A DNA stretch of 64,000 nt, from assembly GCA_024704175.1 (NCBI GenBank), contig CP085629.1, positions 7,987,501 through 8,051,500 of the forward strand, written 5' to 3'. This DNA is from Paenibacillus sp. P25. Lineage in GTDB: Bacteria; Bacillota; Bacilli; Paenibacillales; NBRC-103111. The translations under genes and the position numbers were made by a program. Shown here piece after piece: positions 1 through 8,874 of the stretch. How positions within the stretch are numbered: position 1 is the first letter of the stretch; the number at the start of each line of letters is the position of its first letter. Below the pieces are notes generated by a model. The model was not told where the DNA came from. It ran no database searches and saw nothing but the letters and a program-made list of their open reading frames with translations.

Positions 1-13
1 TACCCAGTTTCAT
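1..13 (-). CDS. Start of a gene running off the left edge
   Basis: Only the first four codons (M-K-L-G) of a minus-strand gene lie in the window. The start is supported by a strong ribosome binding site on the minus strand (GGAGGTG, at 22-28) eight bases before the ATG. The product cannot be recognised from four residues. It lies downstream of the LysR gene in the same direction. Confidence 0.45.
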
Positions 14-122
14 CGCATACACACCTCCGAATGAAGAGAGTAATTTAATTATAATAGCCAGGCCGGAAAAATATGACGAGGCAAAAGCTGCTTTTTCTTC
101 TTTTCCAAGCTTGAAGAAGCAA

Positions 123-1004
123 TCAGGAGGATAACAGACTTTGGCGGATGTTCTCCATCAGTATTTCCGCCGCCTGCGGCGAATAGGCTTCTTCCCGGTA
201 AACGAGGCCGATCGTCAGCTTCAGGTCCAGATCGGATACTTGGCGCACGACAGTTCCATCAGGGATGTGCTTCAACAGGATATCGGGGATGAAAGCAATG
301 CCCAGATTGCGCTGCACCAATTGCTTGATCGCCTCGAAGCTGCCCACTTCAATGGCATTTTCCGTCATGCAGGCTTTCTCGGCCAGGGATATTTCCATCA
401 TCGCCCGGTAGTGGCAGGTGCGTTCCTTCAGGAGAAGCCGCTGCCCGTGAAGGCTGTCCGATGACAAGGCCGGCTCCTGCGAAAGCGGATTCTCCATGGC
501 AACCAGAAGCGAGAAGGTTTCTTGAAACAACGGCTCATAACGCAGGCCGCCGGAAGAGACAGGGGAGCAAAGGCCGAAATCGGCATGGCCGGATGCCACC
601 CGCCCGCATACAAAATCCGTATTTCCGATCTCCAGCGATAATTTCACGGCGGGACGTTCCTTTGAAAAATCGGCGAGCACCGGAGACAAACGGCTGGTCG
701 CGGCGGGCTCCACGGACGCGATCCGCACCTGACCGGCCATCCCCTGACCGACACCGGCCAAGGCTTCGCGTAGGCTCTCCGCGGATTTCAGCAGTGGCTC
801 AGCCTGCCGGCTGAGCATCCGGCCCGCCTCCGTCAAGCGTATCCGTTTGCCGTCCCGGACAAATAATGTTACGCCAAGGTCGGCTTCCAGCTTTTGAATT
901 TGCATGGATATGGTCGATTGGGCATACTGCGGCTCTTCGGCCGTTTTCTGAAAGCCGCCCAAACGGACGATGGTAAGAAAGGTCTTCAGCATTTTCAGAT
1001 CCAT
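123..1004 (-). CDS. LysR family transcriptional regulator
   Basis: A LysR-type regulator of about 293 residues. The N-terminal winged helix-turn-helix (about residues 1-60) has the family pattern of a helix with 'KTAEE', then 'AQSTISMQIQKLE', and 'LTEAGR' closing the wing. The rest is a substrate-binding-like effector domain. I prefer the ATG at 1004 over an in-frame GTG nine bases upstream because AAGGCAGG is well spaced from it. The gene is divergent from an MFS transporter at 1127, and the 122-bp AT-rich gap between them should hold both promoters and the LysR site, so control of that transporter is the simplest inference. The effector is not evident. The reading frame is intact. Confidence 0.9.
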   Translation of the reverse strand: MDLKMLKTFLTIVRLGGFQKTAEEPQYAQSTISMQIQKLEADLGVTLFVRDGKRIRLTEAGRMLSRQAEPLLKSAESLREALAGVGQGMAGQVRIASVEPAATSRLSPVLADFSKERPAVKLSLEIGNTDFVCGRVASGHADFGLCSPVSSGGLRYEPLFQETFSLLVAMENPLSQEPALSSDSLHGQRLLLKERTCHYRAMMEISLAEKACMTENAIEVGSFEAIKQLVQRNLGIAFIPDILLKHIPDGTVVRQVSDLDLKLTIGLVYREEAYSPQAAEILMENIRQSLLSS

Positions 1005-1126
1005 GGGTTGCACCTGCCTTTTATATCGGAATATACGATAAAAATCATCGATTAATTCAATTTTACTAATATCATATCTTGTTTTATGATGATGTCAATC
1101 TTGAATGGTTCAAGGAGGCATAGATC

Positions 1127-2452
1127 ATGCACAGCGATCGTTATTCATCCGTTTTCAGCCAAGCTACTTTGTGGGCTTCCTGCCTGTTTGCCGTCATACT
1201 CGGTTTTTCCCGCTTGTCTTACGGCCTGCTGCTCCCGGGCATTCAGCGGAGTCTCGGCGGATCCTACAGTTTGCTCGGCGGGGTGGGGACGCTGAATTTT
1301 ATCGGCTATTTGGCAGGCACCCTGCTGCTGCCCTTCATCCTGCCGCGTTTTCCCCGCCGGAGGCCGGAGATGACTTTGCTATCCTGTCTGGCGCTCGGGG
1401 TTACGATGCTGGCTTCGGCTTCCAGTACGAGTCTGCTTCAGCTAGGCGTGTGGCGGTTTGCGATCGGTCTATTCTCCGCCTTCGCCACGGTGCTGGTCTT
1501 GTCGCAAACATTGGATCGCATCCAACCCGAACAGCGGGGGCTGGCTTCCGGGCTGATCTGGCTGGGAGGCTCGGCAGGCATTGTCATCACCGGAGTCCCG
1601 GCGCCATGGCTGATCGATCCTGCGCATACCGCCGCCTGGAGGATCGCCTGGGTACTCATGGGGGCGTTCGGCATCGCCGCCGCTATCGGTTTCCAATCCG
1701 TTCTCCGGAGGCATCCGCTGGTCCCTCGGATTTCTACCGGGGAACAGCCCGGCGGCAGGTCCAAAGCTGCGGCACAAGCGGCGGGGCCGAGCGTCGCCAA
1801 GCGGAGGTCGCTTCTTCGCGTCGTATTCCATCCGAAGGAGCAACTGTTTCTAAGCGGGGCTTACTTTCTATTCGGATGGGGCTACATCGTCTACTTCACA
1901 TACTTGATCCCCTACCTGACCGAACAGGGAATTCCTTCTTTTTATTCGGGGCTGGTCTGGGCGGTGATCGGTCTGGCAGGATTGTTTAACGGACTGCTGG
2001 GCGGAAAAGCCATAGACCGGTGGCCGAGCGGTTATACCTTGGCGGCGGGACTTGCATTGGGCTCCGCAGGCGTCTTGGGGGTGCTGGCGTACAGCCTGCC
2101 GCTAACGCTGATCGGCGGCGCGGTGCTCGGACTCACCTCCTTCCTCTCGCCGCCGGTTATGACCTCGGCTCTGCTTCGCCGCACAGTGCCCGGCGAATCG
2201 TATTCGGAAGCGCTGAGCGTGCTGACCGCCTTATTCGCCTCCGGCCAGATCATCGGGCCGCTCGTCGGCGCGTGGATGGCGGATCGCATGGAACTGCGGA
2301 TATCTGTCGCATCAGGCGCCTGGTTTATGCTCGCTGCAGCCGCTTTGGCCGCTCTTTACGGAGCCGTGAGGCATGAGGAGAACGAAAACGCATCGGCGCC
2401 TGCCCGGGAGACCCGGTCCTCTAACGGGGAATCTAGTCATTCTAAAGGGTAA
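1127..2452 (+). CDS. MFS transporter, YbfB/YjiJ type
   Basis: A 441-residue integral membrane protein with about twelve hydrophobic segments and a soluble linker near residues 200-225 between the two six-helix halves. The start 'FAVILGFSRLSYGLLLPGIQ' and the general pattern resemble the YbfB/YjiJ group of major facilitator permeases, whose substrates are mostly unknown. AAGGAGG precedes the ATG by eight bases. The gene is single, divergent from the LysR gene at 123-1004 and closed by a clear terminator just after the stop, so it is probably a monocistronic LysR target. The C-terminal tail is hydrophilic and rich in E, N and S. The frame is intact. Confidence 0.85.
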   Translation: MHSDRYSSVFSQATLWASCLFAVILGFSRLSYGLLLPGIQRSLGGSYSLLGGVGTLNFIGYLAGTLLLPFILPRFPRRRPEMTLLSCLALGVTMLASASSTSLLQLGVWRFAIGLFSAFATVLVLSQTLDRIQPEQRGLASGLIWLGGSAGIVITGVPAPWLIDPAHTAAWRIAWVLMGAFGIAAAIGFQSVLRRHPLVPRISTGEQPGGRSKAAAQAAGPSVAKRRSLLRVVFHPKEQLFLSGAYFLFGWGYIVYFTYLIPYLTEQGIPSFYSGLVWAVIGLAGLFNGLLGGKAIDRWPSGYTLAAGLALGSAGVLGVLAYSLPLTLIGGAVLGLTSFLSPPVMTSALLRRTVPGESYSEALSVLTALFASGQIIGPLVGAWMADRMELRISVASGAWFMLAAAALAALYGAVRHEENENASAPARETRSSNGESSHSKG

Positions 2453-2455
2453 AAT

Positions 2456-2503
2456 GAAAAAGCCGCATCTCAGGGACTCAACAGTCCCTCATATGCGACT
2501 TTT
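2456..2503. terminator. Bidirectional intrinsic terminator
   Basis: A hairpin with arms around AGGGACT/AGTCCCT extended by GCCGCAT/ATGCGAC. It is flanked by an A-tract on the left and a T-tract on the right, so it can end transcription from the MFS gene and also from the minus-strand DoxX-like gene. Confidence 0.85.
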
Positions 2504-2588
2504 AATGTAACCGTGTTTTTACTCTCCCCCGGATTACACAAGTTGTATCGGAATAGTCCACCCGATGCGTTCTTTCGTCCACTCCACA

Positions 2589-2980
2589 CTACGGTTGCAA
2601 AGAAAAGAATTTGCGCACTTGCTCATTCCTCAACCAAAGGCCTCCCCAAACCAACACAGCCAGATAAACAGGAAACAGGATCGTGGAAAAAAGCGGGGCG
2701 TCTAGACGAACCTGAGTCGCAATTACGCCTCCAAAATAACCGGTCAGCAGCATAGCACCCAGGATCGTTGTACGTGGCACTACATAAAAAACGGTTGAAA
2801 GAAGTCCGAGTATGGCCATCAGATAAATATGATGCTCCTGGAAGCCAAGTGATCGACAGAATCAACAACAAAGGAAGGTTTAAATAATTTCATGGTACTG
2901 TCAAGCAGCATAAACAAAATGGCTATTCCGCTCATTACTCTCGCCGTCCATAGTCGCCCTTTAGAAATTGTTTTTGTCAT
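2589..2980 (-). CDS. DoxX-like membrane protein (frameshifted)
   Basis: A small four-helix DoxX-like (PF13564 type) membrane protein of about 130 residues when two reading frames are joined. The first part (2980 to about 2830) begins MTKTISKGR and has helix 1 and 'MLLDSTMKLFKP'; the second part (from 2819) contains 'VVPRTTILGAMLLTGYFGG' and 'ATQVR', typical of the family C-terminal half. The frames meet at about 2820-2835, so one base is missing or extra there. The start at 2980 has AAAGGAGA eight bases upstream. The family's role is poorly defined (DoxX relatives are linked to quinone or redox functions). The gene is single. Confidence 0.75.
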
Positions 2981-3082
2981 CGTCCATCTCTCCTTTAACT
3001 GATTCAATAAGAATTGTCCTTCTAAGAGTACGACGAATGAATAATGGTGAGATCGACATAGGGAATAAAAAAAATATTTTTA

Positions 3083-3367
3083 TTAAATAAAATCACAATG
3101 CAAATGTAGCCATGCCCCTGCACTCTCTCTTACCAATACTCCGGCGGCAGGCATCCGTGACATAGTAAGACCGCGACGGAGCAAGTCCGCAGCAAGAGCC
3201 GCTTCCAAAACTTGAAGGGATTCGGAAAACCGTTGCATATTCTCTATTTGTTCATCTTGATAGTGTTCCTCCAAATAGGCTTGGATGTTACAAGGAACCT
3301 TTCTATTTTCTTTATAGTGCTTTCTTACATGGAGAGGCAAGGCTTTCTCATCAAATGGCTTTTTCAA
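3083..3367 (-). CDS. Uncharacterised small protein
   Basis: A 94-residue soluble, charged protein I do not recognise. It starts with TTG, supported by GGAGG seven bases upstream. It has a basic N-terminal third ('HVRKHYKENRK') and a probably helical middle ('ENMQRFSESLQVLEAALAADLLRR'-like stretch); no membrane segment or cysteine-rich motif is visible. It is divergent from the esterase-PadR operon, and the shared upstream region carries a palindromic operator, so it may belong to the same regulon. Confidence 0.5.
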   Translation of the reverse strand: MKKPFDEKALPLHVRKHYKENRKVPCNIQAYLEEHYQDEQIENMQRFSESLQVLEAALAADLLRRGLTMSRMPAAGVLVRESAGAWLHLHCDFI

Positions 3368-3410
3368 AAGATAGCCTCCAAATCGTTATGTTTCTTTTTG
3401 TACCCTAACA

Positions 3411-3462
3411 TTGACCATAGTCTATTCAGCCTATATAATATTTTTTTAGTCTAATTAGACTA
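3411..3462 (+). promoter_or_regulatory. Sigma-A promoter with palindromic operator
   Basis: TTGACC (3411-3416), a 17-bp spacer and TATAAT (3434-3439) form a near-consensus promoter. A 16-bp perfect palindrome, TAGTCTAATTAGACTA, lies at 3447-3462 over the expected transcription start, and another TAGTCTA half-site lies in the spacer at 3418-3424. A repressor bound here would block the esterase-PadR operon; the PadR protein at 4331 is the obvious candidate (inference). Confidence 0.8.
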
Positions 3463-3491
3463 TATTAGTGATGTAAAGGCGTGAAGACGAA

Positions 3492-4334
3492 ATGATAAAG
3501 TCATTTTTAATGTTGGGTCAGTCTAATATGGCGGGCCGTGGATTTTTGCATGAAGTCGATCCTATCTATAATGAAAAAATAAAAATGCTGCGCAATGGAC
3601 AGTGGCAGATGATGACAGAGCCGATTAATTACGACCGTCCGGTTTCCGGTGTAAGCCTGGCGGCGTCTTTTGCCGATGCCTGGTCGAAAGCCAATCCCGA
3701 TGAAGAAATTGGTTTGATTCCTTGTGCGGAAGGTGGTAGTTCCTTGAATGACTGGCATCCGGAAGGCATCCTTTTTCAGCATGCTTTGTCCGAAGCCCGC
3801 TTTGCCCTGCGGTCCAGTCAAATCTGCGGAATCCTTTGGCACCAGGGTGAGAGTGACAGCTATAATTCGCTGCATGAAACTTATTACGAGAAATTGACCC
3901 TTATCATCGAGACCTTAAGAAACGAATTAAATCTTGATGAGGTGCCGTTAATCGTTGGCGGACTTGGTGATTTCCTTGGGAAGACCGGTTTTGGACAGCA
4001 CGCGACAGAGTATCGGCAGGTCAATGAACAATTGCAGCACTTCGCTAACGAACAGCAAAATTGTTATTTTGTAACAGCGGGAGATTTGACGGCGAATCCT
4101 GATGGCATTCATTTAGACGCGGTTTCGCAACGCAAATTCGGCTACCGCTATTTCGAGGCTTTTTCGAAAAAGTGTCATGTCATGGAACCCATCCCTGGGG
4201 AGGAGCAACCGCTGAAAGTGGAGCGCGACTATTCGAAAACGGAACAGATTTACCTTCATAGCATGGATTTGGCTTCGGGTAAAATCACGTACGCAGAATT
4301 CGAGGCGCAGATGGTGAAGGTGATGCAGTCTTGA
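3492..4334 (+). CDS. SGNH-type carbohydrate acetylesterase (sialate O-acetylesterase family)
   Basis: A 280-residue cytoplasmic esterase of the sialate O-acetylesterase/SASA type (PF03629). Block I is GQSNMAGRG with nucleophile Ser11. Further blocks are 'EGGSSLNDW', 'LWHQGESD', and the C-terminal 'DGIHLD' that supplies the catalytic His-Asp pair. Members remove O-acetyl groups from sugars or plant polysaccharides. There is no signal peptide, so the substrate must be intracellular. The last four bases overlap the TTG start of a PadR regulator, showing translational coupling. The operon is driven by the promoter/operator at 3411-3462. The frame is intact. Confidence 0.85.
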   Translation: MIKSFLMLGQSNMAGRGFLHEVDPIYNEKIKMLRNGQWQMMTEPINYDRPVSGVSLAASFADAWSKANPDEEIGLIPCAEGGSSLNDWHPEGILFQHALSEARFALRSSQICGILWHQGESDSYNSLHETYYEKLTLIIETLRNELNLDEVPLIVGGLGDFLGKTGFGQHATEYRQVNEQLQHFANEQQNCYFVTAGDLTANPDGIHLDAVSQRKFGYRYFEAFSKKCHVMEPIPGEEQPLKVERDYSKTEQIYLHSMDLASGKITYAEFEAQMVKVMQS

Positions 4335-4870
4335 TCCCCTTACTCATCCTTGGCTTGCTCATCCAAAACCCCGGCGCTCACGGCTATGAACTACTGGCCT
4401 TAATGGAAAAACGCCATTACAAATACATTGTAAACTTCACAAAAGGCTCGTTTTATTACAATCTGCAGCAACTTGAAGAAAAAGGTTGGATTGAACAGAT
4501 TCAGCAGAATCCTTCAACCAGTGGGCGCGAAATTCGGAACTTTAAAATCACCGGATCGGGAAAGGCCGAATTCGAAAAATTAATGGTCAAATACGGCACC
4601 AAATCGGAATATGTGAACTTGCAATTTTATGGGGCGCTGCTCTTTGCCGATGAATACGACAAAAACAAATTGCTGGAACTGATCCAATCGCAAATAGACC
4701 AGACTAAAACCCGAATCGCCCTCCTTGATGAATACCTGTCGAACACACAAGAACTTCCCGGCACAATCGATTACTTCCGCCGCATGAACGAAAATTCCCG
4801 TTCCCATCACTTGGTTAACTTAGAGTGGTTTGAACAATTGAGAGCAGAAATAGAGGGACATATTGGATAA
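4331..4870 (+). CDS. PadR family transcriptional regulator
   Basis: A 179-residue PadR-type repressor. The N-terminal winged helix (about residues 1-85) contains the hallmark 'GYELLALMEKR' and 'KGSFYYNLQQLEEKGWIE' (helix 3 and start of the wing). The C-terminal part is helical, as in the PadR dimerisation domain. The start is TTG inside the overlapping stop of the esterase gene. It probably represses its own operon through the TAGTCTA palindrome at 3447-3462; note that this is unlike the ATGT-N8-ACAT site known for PadR itself. The effector is unknown. Confidence 0.88.
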   Translation: MIPLLILGLLIQNPGAHGYELLALMEKRHYKYIVNFTKGSFYYNLQQLEEKGWIEQIQQNPSTSGREIRNFKITGSGKAEFEKLMVKYGTKSEYVNLQFYGALLFADEYDKNKLLELIQSQIDQTKTRIALLDEYLSNTQELPGTIDYFRRMNENSRSHHLVNLEWFEQLRAEIEGHIG

Positions 4871-5129
4871 TAAAAAAAGAAACATCTGAACAGCCCCTAG
4901 CTTTAGCTATGGGAATCATCATTAAGCTGGCCCATAGAGGAATCCAGGCGCTTGATCTCTATATCGAGGATAGGAAGAACAAGCGCGGCGGCGGATTTCG
5001 AAGCGAATGATATTTTCCGGGTAGAGGGATAGGAATAAGGCCGGATTATACGGTATAATCTTGATTGGGAATTACGATCTGGGGTATACTTTTCTCGCCA
5101 ATATAAAAAATGACTAAGGAGTAAGATGA
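4871..5129. other. Intergenic region with IS605-like hairpin
   Basis: There is no convincing gene. At about 4895-4913 a hairpin of the form CCCTAGC-TTTA-GCTA-GGG resembles subterminal hairpins of IS200/IS605 elements and may be a remnant. A 33-codon ORF starts inside it (4909-5010) but has no ribosome binding site. A TATAAT at 5054-5059 may be the -10 box of ppaC, though its -35 is weak. Confidence 0.35.
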
Positions 5130-6062
5130 ATGGAAAAAGTACTGATCTTCGGGCATAAAAATCCGGACACGGATTCGATCTGCTCTGCCATTGCGTACGC
5201 CGATCTCAAGACCCAGCTGGGCCAGAGTGTGGAGCCGGTGCGTCTCGGAAGCGTTAACAGCGAAACGCAGTTCGCGCTGGATCATTTCGGAGTTAAAGCG
5301 CCTCGCCAGGTGGATACGGTTGCCGGCGAAGCGAAGGACGTAATTCTGGTCGACCACAACGAGCGCCAGCAAAGCGCAAGCGACATCGATCAGGTTCGTG
5401 TGATCGAGGTCATCGACCACCACCGGATCGCCAACTTCGAGACGAGCGGTCCGCTCTACTACCGCGCTGAGCCGGTCGGTTGCACGGCGACGATCCTGAA
5501 GAAATTGTACAAGGAAAACGGCATTTCCATCCGCAAAGAGATTGCCGGTCTGATGCTTTCCGCTATCATTTCCGACTCGTCGCTGTTTAAATCGCCGACC
5601 TGCACTCCGGAAGACGTGGCTGCAGCGCGCGAGCTCGCGGAAATCGCCGGCGTGAACGCCGATACTTACGGACTCGACATGCTGAAAGCCGGCGCTGATC
5701 TGAGCGGCAAGTCGATCCAAGAGCTGATTTCCCTCGATGCCAAAGAGTTCCAAATGGGCGGCTCCAAAGTGGAAATCGCGCAGGTGAACGCGGTGGATAC
5801 GAACGATGTGCTTTCGCGTCAAGCCGAACTGGAAGATGCGCTGTCCGCGATGATTTCGGAGAAGGGCCTGGACCTCTTCCTCTTTGTCGTAACGGACATC
5901 TTGAATAACGATTCCGTCGGTATCGCCCTGGGCCGCGCGGCTCATGCCGTAGAAAAAGCTTATAACGTGAAGCTCGAAAACAACAAAGCCGTACTGAAAG
6001 GCGTCGTATCGCGCAAATCGCAAATTGTGCCGGTGCTGACAGACGTATTTAACAAACTGTAA
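5130..6062 (+). CDS. ppaC: Manganese-dependent inorganic pyrophosphatase
   Basis: Family II inorganic pyrophosphatase of 310 residues, full length for the family. It hydrolyses pyrophosphate to two phosphates in the cytoplasm and so drives nucleotide and aminoacyl-tRNA synthesis. The DHH-type metal site is visible: GHKNPDTDS (His9, Asp13, Asp15), VDHNE (about residue 75), DHH (about 96-98) and a further Asp near 149. The C-terminal DHHA2 domain ends with the substrate-binding SRK motif about 15 residues from the end. AAGGAG lies eight bases before the ATG. The gene is single, intact, and followed by a strong terminator. Confidence 0.97.
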   Translation: MEKVLIFGHKNPDTDSICSAIAYADLKTQLGQSVEPVRLGSVNSETQFALDHFGVKAPRQVDTVAGEAKDVILVDHNERQQSASDIDQVRVIEVIDHHRIANFETSGPLYYRAEPVGCTATILKKLYKENGISIRKEIAGLMLSAIISDSSLFKSPTCTPEDVAAARELAEIAGVNADTYGLDMLKAGADLSGKSIQELISLDAKEFQMGGSKVEIAQVNAVDTNDVLSRQAELEDALSAMISEKGLDLFLFVVTDILNNDSVGIALGRAAHAVEKAYNVKLENNKAVLKGVVSRKSQIVPVLTDVFNKL

Positions 6063-6073
6063 TGAGATAAGCC

Positions 6074-6107
6074 AAAACTGCCGGCCATAGGGGCCGGCAG
6101 TTTTTTT
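6074..6107 (+). terminator. Terminator of ppaC
   Basis: A GC-rich stem CTGCCGGCC/GGCCGGCAG followed by seven Ts. The upstream A-run means it may also serve rsgA on the minus strand. Confidence 0.93.
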
Positions 6108-6114
6108 AGGAGTA

Positions 6115-7178
6115 TTAATAGAAATCTTGACGCTGCTTGGCCGATTGGCTGAGCTTTTTCCACTTCGTCTTCTCCGCGGATTGGAGCGCCTTGTTTTCTT
6201 TACGGGCAAAATAAGCCAGCTCCCGCCGCAGCTTCAAATAATTGTCGTAGCGGCTCCGGCTCAGCGTTCCGCCGGCAAGCGCCGCCTTCACTGCGCAGCC
6301 CGGCTCTTTGGCATGCAGGCAATCCTGGAAGCGGCACTGCTCCGACAGCTCTTCAATATCGCGGAAGGAGGCGCTCAGCCCGTCCTCGGCCTCCCACAGC
6401 TGCAGCTCCCGCATGCCCGGCGTATCGATCAGGAGGCCGCCTTGGGGCAGCACCACGAGCTCCCGGTGGGTCGTCGTATGCCGGCCGCGGTCATCGCCTT
6501 CACGGATCCCTCCGGTTAACTGAATCTCTTGGCCGTACAACCGGTTGATCAGCGTGGATTTACCTGCGCCGGAAGAGCCGAGGAGGGCTACGGTCGAGCC
6601 CGGGCGAAGGTAAGGGGCCAGCTCCTCCAAGCCTTGATTATGAGCCGAGCTGATCACGTGAACCGGTACGCCGGGCGCAATCGCCTCCACCTCGGCGCCG
6701 CTGCTTCCACATCAGGGCACAGGTCGGCTTTGCTCAGCACGATGACGGGGGAAGCCCCGCTCTCCCAGGCCAGAATCAAGTAGCGCTCCATCCGGCGTAT
6801 ATTAAAATCGTGATTGAGCGCGTTCACCAGAAATACGGTGTCGATGTTGGCGGCGACGATCTGTTCTTCCACCGTACTGCCCGCCGCTTTACGCGAAAAT
6901 TTGCTAAAACGGGGCAGAATCTCCACGATCGTGGCTCGCCCCTCGTCCGGGCGTTCGGAGAGGACGACCCAATCGCCCACAGCTGGGTAATCCGCCCGTC
7001 CGGCCGCGGTATGCCGCATTTTTCCCGATATCTCCGCCAGCAAATCTCCCCGCTCCGTAATGACGCGGTACAAATGCGTATGCTCCAAAGCCACCCGCCC
7101 CGGGGTATAGCCTTGCTCGCGGTAGGACTTAAACTGTTCCTCCCAAGCCGGGGTCCAGCCCAATGCTTCCAAATTCAA
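6115..7178 (-). CDS. rsgA: Ribosome small subunit-dependent GTPase A (frameshifted)
   Basis: A circularly permuted GTPase that helps mature the 30S subunit. Joined length is about 354 residues. The order of motifs is typical of RsgA: N-terminal OB fold, then G4 (VLSKAD), G1 (GSSGAGKST), G3 (DTPGM) and a C-terminal zinc knuckle (C-x4-C-x-H-x5-C in 'CRFQDCLHAKEPGC'). The frame breaks at about 6690-6710 between 'DLCPDVEAAA' and 'EAIAPGVPVHV', so one base is missing or extra. The start is TTG at 7178 with AGGAGGA upstream. It stands alone, not in the prpC-prkC-rsgA-rpe arrangement known from Bacillus, so it may be a second RsgA-like paralogue. Confidence 0.9.
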
Positions 7179-7411
7179 TGCGCAGTTCCTCCTGTAACCA
7201 GGGAATGCCGACGAATGTCAATTCCCTGGATTCATATCTTTCCTGTTTATTCAGTATAAGCGCCCCTAGTTGCACCCACACGGTACAGTTTATTTGAAAC
7301 GATTTTTTCTCCCCGCTTTTTAGCCTTTTTTAAGGATTCGTTTAGAGCCGTTTTAGACTTCAAGGGTACATTGAAATAAGAAGGAAATTTATCGTTGATA
7401 GGGGAATGCCA

Positions 7412-8053
7412 ATGAGTGGGAGCGTAAAAATCACTTGGTCGATCCTCGCTGTCGTGGCCGTCGGTGTTGGTATTTTTGCTTCGGCACCTTACTTCACGCT
7501 GGATCCGGCGAAGAGCAGGGTGGAGCTGAATCCGTCTTTCTCCCTGCACTATTCGTTTCTGGCCGCCCATATTATTCTGGCGCTTACGGCCCTGATTGCC
7601 GGCATGTTTCAATTCATTGAGCGGGTCCGGATCCGAAGTCCGAGGCTGCATCGCGCCGCTGGAAGGGTCTATGTCGTCTGCGTGTTTCTCAGCGGCGACC
7701 TTGGGCTCATCATCTCCGTATATATCGAGAGCTTTACGAAGGTCACGGCCTTCCTGACCCTGAGTCTCTTGTGGCTGTTTACCAGCTGGAAAGGATACCG
7801 CACGGCCGTCCTGCGGCGTTTTCAGGATCACCGCGTCTGGATGCTGCGCAGCTATGCGATCACTTTGGTAGCCGTTACCGCACGGCTCATCGTACCCGTC
7901 TGCATCCTGCTTTATCTCAGCCTGCACGGCTTCCGGCTTCCCGGCGGCAGGGAGGCAATGGTGGAGGCTATTCTGGAAACAAACATATGGATCGGGCTGG
8001 CCATCAATTTGGTTCTGGTCGAATGGATCGTAGTTAAACGCTGGAAAGGCTAA
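7412..8053 (+). CDS. DUF2306 family membrane protein
   Basis: A 213-residue protein with six or so hydrophobic segments: one at the N-terminus, then pairs around residues 45-65, 85-105, 110-125, 145-170 and a last one near 190-205. 'SPRLHRAAGRVYV' and 'FQDHRVWMLRSYA' carry conserved histidines and arginines typical of DUF2306 (PF10067), a family of unknown function distantly like haem-binding four-helix membrane proteins. Two ATGs are possible (7406 and 7412); the second is better spaced from GGGGA. It is single and intact. Confidence 0.78.
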   Translation: MSGSVKITWSILAVVAVGVGIFASAPYFTLDPAKSRVELNPSFSLHYSFLAAHIILALTALIAGMFQFIERVRIRSPRLHRAAGRVYVVCVFLSGDLGLIISVYIESFTKVTAFLTLSLLWLFTSWKGYRTAVLRRFQDHRVWMLRSYAITLVAVTARLIVPVCILLYLSLHGFRLPGGREAMVEAILETNIWIGLAINLVLVEWIVVKRWKG

Positions 8054-8363
8054 GGAACTATCTTTCTTCACCGAATGGAAGGGATTCTGCCGCACGAGGC
8101 TTAGAGGCTTCGCTTCATAACCATGATCTGATTCACGCCACGCCAAATCCAAGTGCCTGACCCGAAGCGGACGCCTGTCTCTGACCGAGGTTGCGCCCAG
8201 GCCGGTATTACCGGCCAATTTGGCGGAGGTTGTTCGCACCATTAAATTTACGAAGGTGCTGAACGGGGCCCGACTGTCATTTTTCGGTGATACGGATCAG
8301 CACATCCCTGAGCCTTTCGGACAGAGCCTATCGGGCTTGCTCGCCCTCGCGTTCTCATTCCAG

Positions 8364-8394
8364 AGCCATGGAGTTGCTGCTCCATGGTTTTTTT
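8364..8394 (+). terminator. Intrinsic terminator without an obvious upstream gene
   Basis: CCATGGAG, a six-base loop, CTCCATGG and seven Ts. It points to a plus-strand transcript crossing 8054-8394, possibly read-through from the DUF2306 gene. Confidence 0.75.
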
Positions 8395-8620
8395 GCGTTT
8401 GCTTGCCGAGGCCGCGGGCATCGTTTCCGCCGGTCTGCTTGATTGGAGATGATGGTTTCAACCGGGATCATGCTGAGGTTCTCCTGTGTCGGGATCGCGG
8501 CGGACCAGGACCGGCTTGCCGGCGACCTTGAAGTTTTGGTTGATCCTTCGGGGGCCTCTATGAAGCAGTGGGGATGGGGGTGGCCGCTGCGTTATTCCGG
8601 CAAAGGTACAAAAACAAATA

Positions 8621-8642
8621 AAAGCTGCCCTAGGGCAGCTTT
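8621..8642. terminator. Perfect 22-bp palindrome, terminator-like
   Basis: AAAGCTGCCCT/AGGGCAGCTTT is a perfect inverted repeat with A and T ends, fitting a bidirectional terminator with little loop. Confidence 0.6.
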
Positions 8643-8874
8643 ATTGGCTAAATAATGGAAGAAACGAAAAAGGGTTGAATCCGTATAAATAATGTGTTAT
8701 TATCACGAATAAGATTTAGGTTTTGCGCATTCATTATTTAATATAGCACAATTAATCAAATTTGTCAAGAACAGAATTAAAGGAGAGAAATCGAACCGCA
8801 GAGTGCCAGAATATGATCCCGGAGAAGGCTGAAGAAATGGAGAAAGCTTGCTTCCGGGGAGGAGGGAGTCGGAT

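Larger units (their letters stand above)
8054..8760. other. 700-bp region without a confident gene
   Basis: Open frames exist on both strands here but none has a good start and recognisable motifs. One plus-strand frame (about 8135-8400) reads through a terminator hairpin, and a minus-strand 38-codon ORF starting near 8471 has AGGAG upstream; neither is convincing. Two hairpins (8364-8394 and 8621-8642) suggest untranslated RNA or decayed genes. The right end, AT-rich from about 8660, should contain the sigma-factor promoter. Confidence 0.4.

Noticed and set aside
5046..6209. A 387-codon open frame on the minus strand
   Set aside because: It is antisense to ppaC, whose protein motifs are complete.
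7247..8242. A 331-codon open frame on the minus strand
   Set aside because: It covers the DUF2306 gene in antisense and its translation is low-complexity and hydrophilic without a family pattern.
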